The notes under the pieces were generated by a model. It was not told the origin of the DNA and did not search any database. It saw only the letters and a list, made by a program, of their open reading frames with translations. DNA of 64,000 nucleotides, taken from contig NC_060106.1 of the NCBI RefSeq assembly GCF_021155765.1, forward strand, positions 19,184,031-19,248,030, read 5' to 3'. How positions within the stretch are numbered: the first letter of the stretch is position 1; every line of letters starts with the position of its first letter. This stretch comes from Diprion similis. Its lineage: Eukaryota > Arthropoda > Insecta > Hymenoptera > Diprionidae. A program made the translations under genes and the position numbers. Of this stretch, positions 30,853-43,420 are shown one piece after another.

Positions 30853-31748
30853 TGAAGATCATGTGCGTTGAAGTTTCATTTTGTAACATAAAATATAACC
30901 GTTTTTGTATCACAATTATTCATTTAAATGTGTAATATGTCAATTGATTTTCATTTGGAATGATGCTAGTGGTTTTTTACTTATCGCTGAATCAATTTCT
31001 TCATCCCTATATTGGAATTCAACATTTAAGTGTTACTTGCTAAAAACTATTTCTATTAAAAAAAAAACTGTCCCTGCTATAAAATATCGCTTTAATATTG
31101 TATCATATTTTCGGCTGTCAGATACCATAAACAAAAAATGTGCTGTAAATTTTCAAGATAAAATAGCGTGACAGTTTATGCTTGTGATTAGTTTTTCGAC
31201 GTATTTCAATATTGTTTTGTGAAGATATTGGCTCACGCGAAGAGTACAACATGCGAATCGTCATTAATTTCGCTATCGCTGTTACGTACTGCTTACGGAT
31301 CGTTTAATTAGAAGTCTAATTAGTCGAACCGAGGTCGTTCGGTGTAGCCGAGCGACTCGGCATTATCAGTATTACTACGTGCATTAGCAATGTCTAGTCA
31401 TGTCTGTAACCAAATAATTTCCCTCGATCGATTCCTGCGCGCTATCCTTCCCATCCGTCGTCTGCTCGAGCTCTTTGAGAGATTTTCCCCATTTCGTTTC
31501 GGCTCCCGGGACTTGATAGGCTTGATCGTCTTTGCCAGCTTCTTCCAAGTTCGTTGCAGAGCTTCACGGTGGATGTACCTTGTGTATATTGGTAGAGGAT
31601 ATCGACTGGAAAATTATAATATTTAAGACGCGGTAGAAATGAAATTGCATTTCATATCTTTTTGCGCAAAGTACAACCGCTTTCTACGCGATACCAATTC
31701 TGAATACCATTCAAATGTTTCATTTCTCTCTTTCGCAGATTATTGATC

Positions 31749-31781
<33 letters not shown>

Positions 31782-31967
31782 TATAAGGTCTCTCTGAGCC
31801 AATTTTATTGGAACCGAAATTTCAGAGTTTCAGATTAAATCCTCTACTGCCAATACTGATCGTGATTTTTTTTCTGCTTTACATATTTGCATGCCTCTAA
31901 AGTTTAAGATGAACAGGAAAGATGAGTGAAAATATATTATTTGTAGAAAGATTTATTACGAGTTGGG

Positions 31968-32135
31968 CTGGAATTTCATGAGCAGCAAAAAGTAGTAGGA
32001 GCAGCGGCATTTCCCAACATCCAAGCATTCTGATCGGTTGACTAAAGTTAGGTTAGGTTAGTCAACCAATCAGTATGCTCGTATGGTGGGAAATTCTGCT
32101 GCTGCTGCTACGTTTTGCTGCTCATGAAATTCCAG
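31968..32135. repeat. Short foldback (hairpin) repeat
   Basis: Left end CTGGAATTTCATGAGCAGCA pairs with the right end TGCTGCTCATGAAATTCCAG. The arms are about 80 bases each with some mismatches and a loop containing TTAGGTTAGG (32050-32059). This is the structure of a small non-autonomous foldback element. No target duplication was resolved. The surrounding 31000-36950 holds no gene that I can support. Confidence -1.
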
Positions 32136-35100
32136 TTTTACAGGCCCCTCATAGTTAGCTACACCACTCGATCGACTTGCGCGCGCTGCTCGCTCCTCAA
32201 ATCGGCGAAAATTTCTGGAGTGGGGGTAGCGAGAAGCTCAGTTCTCTTCCAGCCGTGCAGCGTGCAAGTCGTCCTTAGCGCCGTGCGTTGCGAACGCGAT
32301 TAATGCTTGAAGCTTCACGTAATGCCGTCAAATTCGCCGGTGAATTTTTACGGTACTTCGTGAATAACGACAAAAAATCTCACTGTTAGAATAACGCATG
32401 AATCGACTGTTCTTGTATTTTGCGTCGTGCGTTATACGTCGAATGCACCGATCGAATAAGTTTCTTCGATATTGCTAATTGAGTATAAATATTTAATTAC
32501 TTTTAGAATACGGGAAATGTTTATTTTCTAAATTGGTGAAAAAATTGACCGAAATATGTGAATTACTGTTGTTACTCCGCGCAATTTGATAGATAAATGA
32601 GATTAAAACGAGTTAAGAATCCGCGCAAGTTTCGGTCATATAACTGCCGGTTTATTACTGGCACGTGGAGACACCTCGCTCTGCAAGAATATAGTTAAAA
32701 AAAGAGGGGAAAAAATCACAATGCACGGGGTGCAATTTGTTATTGTTTTTTAATGCTAGGGTGCAAAACGGTGCAGTTTATGCGCGAGAAAATATTCCCG
32801 CAGCTAAACTGTGCGTCATGGTGTTTAGCCGTAAATAACGCCGAGGTTTTTACCGTTATACAAATTTAATTACATATTCTTTTGCGTGCGAGGTGAAGGC
32901 AAAGTGTTGTACTTAAAGAGTAAAGCTCGCTGGTCGGCTTTCTGAACGGCTCGCGTGCTGTGTAGATGTGGATTTAATAATATGTAAAAGCGTTCGTGTA
33001 GAAAGCAGGAGAGCTTAGTCTATATTCTGAACGGCGAAATGTATGCAACTTTACAAAATTATACATACAACCTGACGGCTTGCGCCGTGAAACACTTTGA
33101 AAATATCGAACTTTTCAAGTGTTCTGAAAGTCGGGAATTTCATGAAAATTCAAATTCCTTTCTACAAAATCTCTGCGCCAATAAGATTCATCTTTTATAA
33201 ACTTTTCATCCAACGCAGCCAATTTCGTATACGAATATGATTGATTCACTTTCTTTGTCTGCATATATTCTCGTCAGAAATTGCGGAGAATTTACAAATT
33301 GAAATTATAGTTATATCGTGCAATTATTTTGAGGAAAATAGTTTTTTTTTTCTTCGCTAAATTCTACGGACGGTCAATTCTTCTGCAATTTGGACAACGA
33401 AATGCATCGTGCACCTTTCTGACGCTTGTAAGACGATGCGAAATAGCAAAAGTTTAATTCGCTACCTGCAGTATGTTTCTCGCAGTCACAGAACGAGTAA
33501 TTAACACTTGGACAGTAGGTGGAGATGCGTCGAGGAAAAGCTTTGAAAACTTACCGCCAGCATTTATAAATATGCAGCAGAACCTGCGGCTGAATAATGA
33601 TAGTCATACGTATTTTCGTACCGCATGCATGAAGGACGGTTTTTAATGGAAAACTCTTTGCAATCTCACAGTGCACGGTGCTGATAAAAATGTATTTATG
33701 TATTTACTTGTGCCTCGAGGAAAGAGAAAACTGACGAGTTTGCGAATTTGATAGAAATTTTTGCAATAACCTGTGATTTCCGAAGAAAATAAAGATTTTT
33801 CAAGTATGTTAGACTGAAAACGTGTCGATATGTTGATAGTTAAAAAGGCTTCGAATAATTCAAACGATTGCAAAAGTTTGCGAATTCAACGATATCTTAG
33901 AAAAAACCTGTTCGCGAGAATGTAGAGAAAATTTTTAATTCAGATGATTGGCGAGATTTTTTTTAGAAGCAGTGGCTTATCTTTGAAAAATACGTTAAAT
34001 TTGTAATTTGCAAATTGTGAAATTTTGAGAATCCGCATGAATGAATCGCGAAATGGTTCTAGTTTTTCGCGATTAGATTTACCGACATGATATTTGAAAG
34101 TGGTGAAAATCTCAGCCGGGTGTTTCCGTCTGTCGGCATTGGGAGAAATAATAACGCTAAATTGAGTGAGTAGGCTGCTGGTGTTTCAGCCGCTGCGGAT
34201 AGCGAGGAATTTTCGTATTTGGCTGTTGGCCAATGCGCGGCACTGACCGACGGTCAAGTCTTGCAAATGGGTATATTATATCAGGCCGAGGAAAAGTAGC
34301 GACGACGTGCGGAATTTCTTTTTTTTTCTCTCTCCTTCTCGTTTTTAAACGGTGAAAAAAGTAGAGCGAGAAAAAATTCCGCGCGACACTTTCCGCGGGA
34401 ATTAGTCGCCTGCGCGCTAATTACGCGTTGCGCTTTAAGCTCGCGGCTTGCGAAATGTGGCAAAAAGCCACGAGTGCAAAAAAGCAAATTATGTACTTGA
34501 AGGCAACCTGGACCGTCCTCGAAACGGGGTTTAATAACCGCTAACGAATTCTAGTCAGCCGCATGTTTCTCGCGGTTTTTATCAAAATAGAATGAAATTT
34601 ATAGCACGCGTCCTGGAGAAAATTCGACATCGTTTTTTCGCGCGTCCAACTGAATTTTCAAAATTATGTCCTTTAGAGGACATCGAGACTTCAGAGCTAT
34701 ACAAATGGTGTGGCATAAAACCGGCGCGAAACAATCGCAGTATTCATTGGCAGACTGCCTAGTTGGCTCTGATTGAAAATAAAACATTTCTAGATGGAAT
34801 TTCGCTCGTTGAAAGTTACCACTTCACTCCGCCCCCTCGGGTAAACGTTGTGTTGGCACAATGTACGCGGATGTCGCATTATTTATAGCCGTACCAACCT
34901 ATAACTATGCGCCCGGAAATCGAAGCGGCAATATTAATTAACTTTTGAAGCGATCTCGGTCGGTCGAAACGTCAGTTACTTGCGCTTTTACTGCTGGTGA
35001 TTGAAAACTGTTATTTCGAGTCTTTTGTTCAGCTCGTGCAATCGAATAGTATTCTCGTTAAATTACTGTCGATTCTCGACTTCATATTTTTACTATTTTT

Positions 35101-37102
35101 ATAAAAATGTTCAACGATTTAAGCTGTGATGTTAGATGTAATTTTATTTGAGACGCTATTAAAGAACGAATTTCTTTATTCATTCTACTACGAAATAGTT
35201 CTGAATTGAATAATTTTGAAATTGTTATATTTGCAAGCTCATATGATGAGATCTCAAGGTCTCAAAAAAAAAAAAAAAAAAAAAATAGAAAATACTGGAC
35301 TTATAAACAAAAGCATGGATGTCGATGCTTTGTTTCAAACTGCTTCAAACTCGTTAAAAATCATTAGTAGATTCGTCCGATGTCACTTTGTACGATGATT
35401 CATTTTATTCAGAAGACTATTTTTCACAAAGCTACTGAAATAGATTCTCTGTTATTCAATAAACAATTCAATATTACCGTTTGTTGATCATAACCATTGC
35501 AGGCGCAATGTTGTAAAATTAAATACTCAACGATAGGCAACATCACGATGAAAAGTGTTTTTTTTCAGTGAATTTGTAGAAAATAGTTTGTCCAATAAAA
35601 TAAGCTATCTTATAGTGAAATCGATCGAAATCACCAGATTTTTAACCATACTGAAGCGATTTAAAACGAAGCACCGATATTTGAGATTCCGTTTATAATT
35701 ACAGTATTTTCTATTCGTATATTTCTAAAGCCCTCCTTATAGTTTAAATAAATCTAAGGATTTTATGAAAACTTGAAGTACGTATATCTCATAATAAAAA
35801 TGAACAAAGTATTGATTTTTGGCGAGACAACGTCCTGACGTATTCAGTGCAAACAGCGATGTAAAAAATCCCTAAAAATGATCGACTAGTGTACACATAA
35901 TCGCGGATCGAATTACTACAAAGTCGAATGCTCGTCTTCCGAAATTTGCATAACCCGCAAACGCGAACCATCCATGCGTACGCGATACAATTTTGAACGC
36001 CTGCATCGAAAACCATCGATCATCATAAAACGTACGAAATAAGCGGGAAGCACGGAAAATTGAACACGCGATTTTCCCTGGATTTGCCTTGCATTGTGCC
36101 CAACGAGTTTTACCAAAATGCGTACCGGTTAATTATAAGCACACACATTCCGCGCTTTTTCGTTTATTCACGACGTAGGCGAGCAAATGTATACGGAGAG
36201 GCTGAAATTAACCGAAATTAAATACCTGTTTTCCCAAATTTACCTTATATATGCCAGTAAACTCCCTGTTATTGGACCCCCTGCCGGTATTATCATACGA
36301 TATTCATCATTCGCGCAAGCTGAAAAAACCTTCAATAATACTCCGGTGAACTATCACACGTATCGAGGTATAAAATTGTTAACCGCGTAAACAGAGTCGT
36401 TTATTACTATTATTATTATTATTATTTTGTTATTTTTGAGAGTAAGAGGTGTAACCGAATATCGAGTGTTACATTTTTTGCCTGAATTTACGTCGCGTAG
36501 AGCGGAAAAAGTGAGTAATGAAACGAGGAAACATATTCCTCGAACTGGGACCGCCTAAAAAGATAAGCAATCATATTACAAGAAAGACTTCGGATTTATC
36601 CATATTTAGAAGCCTTTTATGCCATATCTTCGTTGATAGTCCTCCAAATAACGTCAAATTTGGACAGGATCTTTGCTTTCTAACGAGAAGTACGCTGCTA
36701 GAAGTCGATCTAAGTACGTTTGTAAACTGGCCTTGTTTTAAATATCCGGGATTCCTAGATTCCGAACAGCTGACGCAAACCGATCATAAAGGCATGTGAA
36801 ACTCTGATCGCATTTATAAAAACCTATTATTCATTGCTGAGAGGCGATAAAAAAACAAAAAAAAAAGTAAAAAAATCACCAGAATTTCGTGCAAAATTAC
36901 GTTTTCCCCCGAAATGTTACTAACCATCCCTGCGGTTACCCCGCTGCGTATAATGCAAGGTGTTACGGATCATCCGTGGCGCGCGTAATGTCTTCGGCGT
37001 CGTTTGACCCAATTGGATCGACTCACGGGGCACCACGTTGGACGGTGAGGTGACATGCCGCGCGCACCGTCTCGGACAAGGTTAGGAGGTGACCCTGGTG
37101 CT

Positions 37103-37110
37103 TATAAATA
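37103..37110 (+). promoter_or_regulatory. TATA box of an unidentified gene
   Basis: TATAAATA sits in a GC- and CpG-rich stretch (about 36940-37250) within AT-rich surroundings, which makes a real core promoter likely. Transcription would start about 25-32 bases downstream, near 37133-37140. A good splice donor follows at 37252. Canonical TATA promoters in insects usually drive regulated or tissue-specific genes. Confidence -1.
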
Positions 37111-37133
37111 GGCCCTGAGAGGGTCGGCGAGGT

Positions 37134-37251
37134 CCGGGAGGGCCGAGCAGGCTAAAGATCATCTCTCGTCGCCCGGCTTGCGGACGCTTACGAGAGTCAA
37201 CCTTTCTTCCTTTTTTTCGTCCCCCCTTCCCTTTTTACTCAGGGTCCAGAG
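37134..37251 (+). other. Probable non-coding first exon
   Basis: Downstream of the TATA box, about 118 bases end at CCAGAG|GTGAGTCAG, a near-consensus donor. I see no convincing reading frame in it, so it would be 5' UTR. The target exon is unknown: the coding exon at 59467 on the same strand is a candidate, which would make the intervening 22 kb one intron. The exact start is inferred from the TATA position. Confidence -1.
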
Positions 37252-38549
37252 GTGAGTCAGAGCGGGTTGATGCTGCTGGTAATTCGGGGCTAAGGAATCC
37301 CCGGAGAAATAAAAGGCTTGCTAATTGTTTGCTGGAATTTATTTAGGACAGTTAGGTACTGTATATTGCAGTGATATTTACAGGAATTTTCTCACCGAAA
37401 TCATCGTTGGAATGACATGTGATAAAGGTGGTGAAGTACCAATTTGAGCGTACGGTAACCTTGTTTAATCGTGTTTGAATTATATCTACTTCAATTTTAA
37501 CAGTATTCAATTTTGGGATGATAATGAAAAAAAAGTTACAAAAATTGTCTAATAGAAAAGAAGATGAGCTGATTTTTGAACCAGTTTGAAAGCGAGTTTA
37601 ATCGTAGTTTTTGGCTCGAGACCGGCGTCCTTGAGATATGTAACAAAATCAGATTCGGTAATCTCTGTCCGCATCGCGCGATCTGCTGCCGAGGCTCATC
37701 ATCGGAGAGTCTCAGCAGAGCTGATAACCAGGTAGATCCTGGCATGCCATGGGGGAGTAAAAAGGTTGAAGGGACCTAAAGCGAAAGATTTGACGTAGGA
37801 TAAGAATTTTTTTATACCGATCGACATGTTCGCCTCGAAAGTTCCGAGGGTCGCGTCTCCATTCACTTCTGATATAGGTTCCCAACAACACGTTATGCAA
37901 TCTTCCAGGTAACCGGAAACCCCGACGTACCCTTAAATGGATTCAATTTTTGCCGGGGAATTTTCCGGGAAGCACGGATTTCTGATCTTCTAGTTCCCAG
38001 CTGCTTCAAGAAAAAGAGAAAGAGAGAGAGATGAAAAAGTGATGTGATAGGAGGGATTCTGTGGCTTGACCTTGTCGACATCAATTCTGCAATCTATTGG
38101 TATTTCCGACCTGCGTCAAATTGCGCCTCGTTTACTCGATGCTGGCCCTCTAATTCCTGCGCAGTAGATCCGATCTGTTTACACATTTAGAGATATTACT
38201 ACGTGATGTAATTTGCCGGCAGCACTTGAGCCTCGGGAAAATTAATCGAGTTTAATGTCCTTAGATATTATATACTGTAATGGAACAGCTCGGCCTTGTG
38301 AAACCCGCTCGAAGTAATCAGGCGATTGGTTTTTGCGCTACCCCGTTGCCTCGTCTTGATATTCACGAGTCCTTTGCACGAAGAAATTAACAGGATATTG
38401 TGTAATAAGGAGGAAAACTCGGGCTTTTCGGGCCGAGCGTAAGTTTGCAATATGAGTCGTAGGTGAGCCGAGGACGAATATTGCAATATGTTGCGCGTTT
38501 TTCGCGAAGCATGAAATTGAGGTTAGGGTCGCTTAATGTCAGATTTTTT

Positions 38550-38642
38550 CGCTACAGCGCATGCGCGTAGTACGGAAAAAGCCACTTCCAACTCCTGAGA
38601 CTTAAAAATAATCTTTTCTGTACTCCGCGCATGCGCATTCGC
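38550..38642. repeat. Small inverted repeat carrying two NRF1-type palindromes
   Basis: GCGCATGCGC occurs at 38557-38566 and again at 38627-38636, each followed or preceded by GTAGTACGGAAAA or its complement (TTTTCTGTACTCC). Together they form a hairpin with about 30-base arms. GCGCATGCGC matches the NRF1 (fly Ewg) consensus. It may be a small repeat or a regulatory site. Confidence -1.
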
Positions 38643-40197
38643 AGACTCGCTCAACCATCGTAGGAACGAGTACTTTCTAAACAAAACATTTCTGTCTTCA
38701 TAGTTTTTTATAAACTTATAATGCACAAGTTTCGACACAAAATATACGTGAGATTTTTAAATTACGTTCAAAGACACGTTGATATTCAAAAATCAAAAAT
38801 TTGAAAAAAATTTCAATGCCATTTGGAGTTGAAACAGGCTCAGACCCTCTTGGATTTGGCGTGGAATGCCCGATATATCGTATAATACTCCGCGCAACGT
38901 TTCTGCAGTAAAGCTTGTCAATCACTACTCCTTTCCCCGTGTTTGCAGGATTCTACAAGTCCGTAGGAAACGGGGATTTTCTCATCCTTTTATACCTGCC
39001 GACTTCTCGTCCGGAGGGTTTTAAATTTCCTCAAGAGTCAGGAGCAGACCTCCTCTTGTCTTTTGATGGAACTCGTTTTATGCCTCAAGCAACAATTTAT
39101 CGCGGTAATGTAAGTGAAACTCTACAGAAATTCGCCCTATCGGCGGTGGGTAGAATTGGTTAAATTAAATGTAATTAAATAACCGTTGAAACGTGCTCGT
39201 ATATCACCTTTGACGTGGGTGGTATTCACTAAATTATCGAGCCATTATTATTATTATCAGTATCCGAAGGTCATTCACCCTAATAAAAACGGAGCTTTCA
39301 GAGCTCGAGGTTGATTCTTGTGATCATTGTTATAAAAATGAACTGAAAATCTGTACAAAAAGAGTTTTTACTCCGAAATTCGTTGAGAAACTTTGAAATT
39401 GTATGTTGAGATCTGCATAAAAGCAAAAGCAAAAGAAGAAAAAACATTGTTTACAGTTTTAGATAAATAAAAAAATCGCTGTTCTGTAATTGTAATTAGA
39501 ATAACTTTTGAGCGACTGACGATTAGTTTGCGAATTAAAGAAAATTCTTTTTCACGAGTCGAGTTTTGGACTCTTGGGGCTTAGTTTTTCGAATCAAGAA
39601 ATGGGGAAATAGAAGGCAAAAATTGGTCGATTTCCACCGGTGCGAGTAAAAATATTGATGAATCAGAAAATGGAAAGACCAGGACACCGAATTTTCAAAG
39701 ACCAACAAATCTGTTTCATAGAATGTCGAAATGTGTGATCACCGTAACGACAAACAAGACTATACAGCAGGCCGGAACATAAGATAAGACAGAATCGGGA
39801 TGATGATTGTTAATTGAGAGAGTTGATTAAGAATAAAACGAGATACTTTATTGATAATGATACGCGATACGGTTTGTATCGCAAGAGAACGGTTAGACAA
39901 TTGATGTTTACAGAAACGAGAGAATACATAGATGATACAAAGATATGATTTTGAGACAGCAGACAGTACATGAGATACACAGCTGATCTGTTTTGATTCG
40001 CGACACGAACAAAAGGCGAGATTTAAGGTAAAGACGGACAAGTAAACATTGCACGCAAGTGTGAGTGCATGTGTGAGGAAGATTTTGAATAGCGAGTGAA
40101 ATGAGACAGAAATGAGCGTGGATACAATAATTTCAATTGATTTCATCGCTACTTTGCCGAAACAAATACGCAGCGTTAAAAAAAACAAAAAAAAAAA

Positions 40198-40325
40198 CGG
40201 ATATGACCGATCATTCGATTAATTTTAATAATGCCGATTCAATCGAGTCGCGTCAGATTATTTTTTTGAACTCGATTAATTGATGCATCGATTAATTATT
40301 TTCAGCTTACTGGCCATCGTTACTG
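40198..40325 (+). repeat. Truncated copy of the TAATCGA-type repeat (copy C)
   Basis: Contains CGATTAATTTT, AATCGAGTCGCG and CTCGATTAATTGATGCATCG and ends with CAGCTTACTGGCCATCG. This matches the end of the fuller copies at 58989-59420 and 62690-63168, in the orientation of the latter. It directly abuts the foldback element starting near 40335. Confidence -1.
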
Positions 40326-40334
40326 AACCGAAGG

Positions 40335-40870
40335 AGCCATTCATTAATTACGTAAAGACGATTTTAGCCACTTTCAACCCCCCTACCCCCATGTAAGAAC
40401 ACATAAGATTTCTTGGACTCCTCCTCCCACTTCTTACGTAAGATTTTACCTGTAGTTTTCATTTATAAGCTTCAAAGTGTGCAAATACGAACACATTAAC
40501 GATTTTAAAAACTTATTATGAAATAAAAACTTTTACAATAACAATATATAAATGAAATTGTATATTAAAAATGTCAAAATAGATCTCATAGTTTGTGGAA
40601 CGTGTAGATAGAAATTTTTTTCTAGTTTTTCAAACTCCCCATTAATTTTCTCTGCGATTTTTCTTACCTGAGACATTGCTGTACGGACATTTTATCTTAA
40701 TGAAAAATGTCTATACCTAATACACATTCCGACTTGTAAAATATTACGTAAGAATGACTTTTGCGCTCCCCTCCCCCCTTCTCGCGAGATAAGGTCGCGT
40801 ATAGATTTTTAACACCCCCTCCCTCTCCCCCTCGCCCTTGGGACCCTCACGTAATTAATGAATAGCCTCT
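40335..40870. mobile_element. Non-autonomous TIR element (MITE-like)
   Basis: The left end has GGAGCCATTCATTAATTACGT and the right end has the inverse (ACGTAATTAATGAATAGCCTC near 40850-40870). Inner arms carry C-rich tracts and TTACGTAAG motifs. No transposase frame is present in about 535 bases. Terminal repeats of this form are common in insect MITEs; the superfamily and target duplication are unresolved. Confidence 0.55.
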
Positions 40871-40979
40871 AATACTGTCTAACATTCGAGTTCCGAATTG
40901 ACCACAAAAATTGTTCTCCAGTAGTCGATCACCGGCCACAATAACTGTTTAATTTTAACATCGCCAATTATTTCCAGCG

Positions 40980-41068
40980 TACGTTGATCACAAACGTTAT
41001 TCTCTCCATCCGATTTCGAGCTTGCACCCTCGGGCAGGGGGCACATCGTCGACCCCCGGATAAGAAGA

Positions 41069-41109
<41 letters not shown>

Positions 41110-41400
41110 TGTCGGCGGCGGCGCCGTGCCACGCCCTCGCAAAGTGTCCGGCGTCGCGACGCCGCCGCCCCTCACCCTCACACTTGGTTCGCCGCGGCGG
41201 TGAACGCCTGCAAGCTCGAATCTCCGAAGCTCGACGAAGCCAGTTCGAAGCCAGCCTCACGGCGGACAACAGCGTCGAAGCCGACCGCACGCGCCGCATT
41301 TCGAACCGCAAATCCCTGACAAGAAGTGCAAAACCCCGCGCGGTCCGAGTCCTTGCAACAGCAGCAGCCGCGAAAACTTGGCCTAAACTTTTAACCCTTC
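40980..41400. promoter_or_regulatory. CpG-rich block, possible alternative promoter or 5' UTR
   Basis: An abrupt GC- and CpG-rich block in AT-rich DNA, opening with a (CGT)n run. Open frames exist on both strands because the block is GC-rich; none shows a protein-like composition. A donor-like AAG|GTGCGT follows near 41646. It could be an alternative first exon of the gene whose coding exon is at 59467. Low certainty. Confidence 0.3.
41069..41109 (+). repeat. (CGT)n microsatellite
   Basis: About 14 perfect CGT units at the left part of the CpG-rich block. It creates poly-Arg, poly-Val or poly-Asp in open frames, which should not be read as coding. Confidence 0.95.
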
Positions 41401-42120
41401 TTTTAGTTTCCCTCCCTCCCCTCACCAAAGCTCACCACCTTTCTTCGCCTACTTTTCTAGCTTTTGCACGATCCTTTCCGGTTCTTTTTTCACCCTCACC
41501 ACCCTCACCACCCTCACCCCCCTCGCCTCCCCCCCTCTCTTACATCTTTCCACGATTTTTCGCCGACGTTACGCTGCCGTTTTTTTTTTTTTTTTCTTTT
41601 TTTTTCTTCCTTTCTTTCTTTCACTCACCCCAACGGGAATCGCAAGGTGCGTCGCGTCGCTGTGTAGTGAAGTGTGCCGCTCGTTTTTTCATTTGTAATA
41701 TATTGGTTTAACTTTTCAATTAATGAAAAATAAATACCTAATAACCAAAATATTAAAATATAGTTTTAAGTGTCCCGGTGATTTTAAAAGCATAATTTCG
41801 ATAAATATCAAGCTTCGAACGTAATATTTTCACTCGGCATTTACCTGAAAAACTATAGAGTAAATATCTATCTATTTATAAAACTTTCATCGATCCTGTT
41901 CAGAGTCCACTAAAGCGCGGTGTTTTCTTTTTTTTTTCCTTTTTTTTTTGATTTCGTATTGTAATTACACATTCTGCTGAGAAAACTTTCTTTTTTTTTT
42001 TTTCCCAAACTCGCTGATACAATCAAGCGAAGCTGTTCTACAGGTTTTACGTTCTTTTATACACTTTCCGAATGTCAAAAGAATTTGAGTTTCTTCTTTC
42101 TCAACGAAATATCTAAAAAA

Positions 42121-42159
<39 letters not shown>

Positions 42160-42539
42160 TCCAGTGGATGTTTTCGAATATTTTTATCATACTCGTAATA
42201 TGGGAGAAGAAAATTATTCAAAATTTTCCCCTTCAGTCACGATGCGGTATAGTTTGTTTATTTTTGTTTTTGTTTTTTTTTTTTTCTTCTACTGTTTAAA
42301 AAAACGAATTGAAACCGGCTCACATCGCTTGCCGATGATCAATTTTTCACTCTCTTTCCTACAAGCTGTGACGATTCGTCGATAACGAAGTGTTCGAAAT
42401 GAGATTCGTAAAGCCTGAACTCACTTTTCCTTCGTGTCAGGTGATTATTTTTTCATTAGACCCAAAAACTCGGGTAGAATCACGGGGGAAAATAATTGCG
42501 CGATACGATGGAATCCTCCCGTGCCTTTTCTCGTCTACG

Positions 42540-43389
42540 AAATAAAAAGGGAAAAAGAGAGAGAGAGCGAGAGAGAGAGAAAAAAAAAAAAAAAAACAGC
42601 CAATGGTCGTTTCTCAGCTTAATGAAAATGAGAGAAGAAGAAGAAGAAGAAGAAGATTGAGAAACACCCCCTCTCCACCCCTCCCCCCCCACCCACCACT
42701 CAAAAAAAAAGAAAAGAAAAGAAAAGAAAAGAAATACCAACGAGAAACGACACAACGGAGAGAAAAGAAACCGTTTAAGATACACATACAGTTTGAAATG
42801 TACAAAAACCAGGTCACGCAGTCGAAAAACAAATCCGACGTTCCCATTCACCGGTTCATTCATACCTACGCGGATGAATTTAAAAAGAGAAGAGAAGAAC
42901 CATGACCATCGGGTGTTTTTCGATATATCGAAGAGATGACTCATCGCCTCCATCGCGAGATGTGTTTATTATCTTGTCTCCGCCCCGTCTTATGTAGATC
43001 AAGTTTATCTTCCCGGGAAACACAAACATGCATATATTATATATATATATATATATATATTTATGTGTTTGTGTGTGTGTGTGTATATATAGTATAATCA
43101 GAGTACATTACATGCTGTAAGGTTATATCAAGCGCGTGGTTCTCAAAAATTTTTAGGATTCCATCACCCACTTACATGCGTAACAAGCATCTTTTGTCAA
43201 TTACAAAAAAATTTCAGGATTTTCATTAAAACTACGATTTGAACTAATTTGAATATAATTATATTAAACTTATCGGATATTAAATATAATATATTAAAGT
43301 GTGAGGACAAATTAATTTTGAGATATTTTCGATTTCTCAGCCGCGAATTGTCGAATTATCGTTGTGTTGTATAATTAAAATATATACAC

Positions 43390-43420
<31 letters not shown>

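Larger units (their letters stand above)
24917..31000 (+). other. AT-rich BicD 3' region with many simple repeats
   Basis: After the BicD stop the sequence is extremely AT-rich with poly-T (25001-25025), ATT, CATA and poly-A tracts. It probably includes a long BicD 3' UTR; AATAAA signals are common (e.g. near 26834, 27243, 27866), so the 3' end cannot be fixed. A short GC-rich island at about 26690-26760 contains GCGGCCGC and two copies of CGGCAGCTG about 60 bases apart; meaning unknown. No coding exon is supported. Confidence -1.

Noticed and set aside
32048-32062. Interstitial telomere repeat
   Set aside because: Only about three imperfect TTAGG-like units, lying in the loop of a foldback repeat.
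36518-36799. A 93-codon plus-strand open frame before the TATA promoter
   Set aside because: No splice sites or family resemblance; the length is within what chance gives in a window of this size.
39760-40188. A 142-codon minus-strand open frame with many hydrophobic residues
   Set aside because: The plus strand here is purine-rich, which removes stops on the other strand. No splice sites, no recognisable domain, and the frame starts beside repeat copy C.
41109-41711. A 200-codon open frame on the plus strand in the CpG-rich block
   Set aside because: It has no ATG at the start, is driven by GC-rich and CT/Pro-rich simple sequence, ends in poly-Phe, and has an equally long frame on the other strand. 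It does not look like protein.
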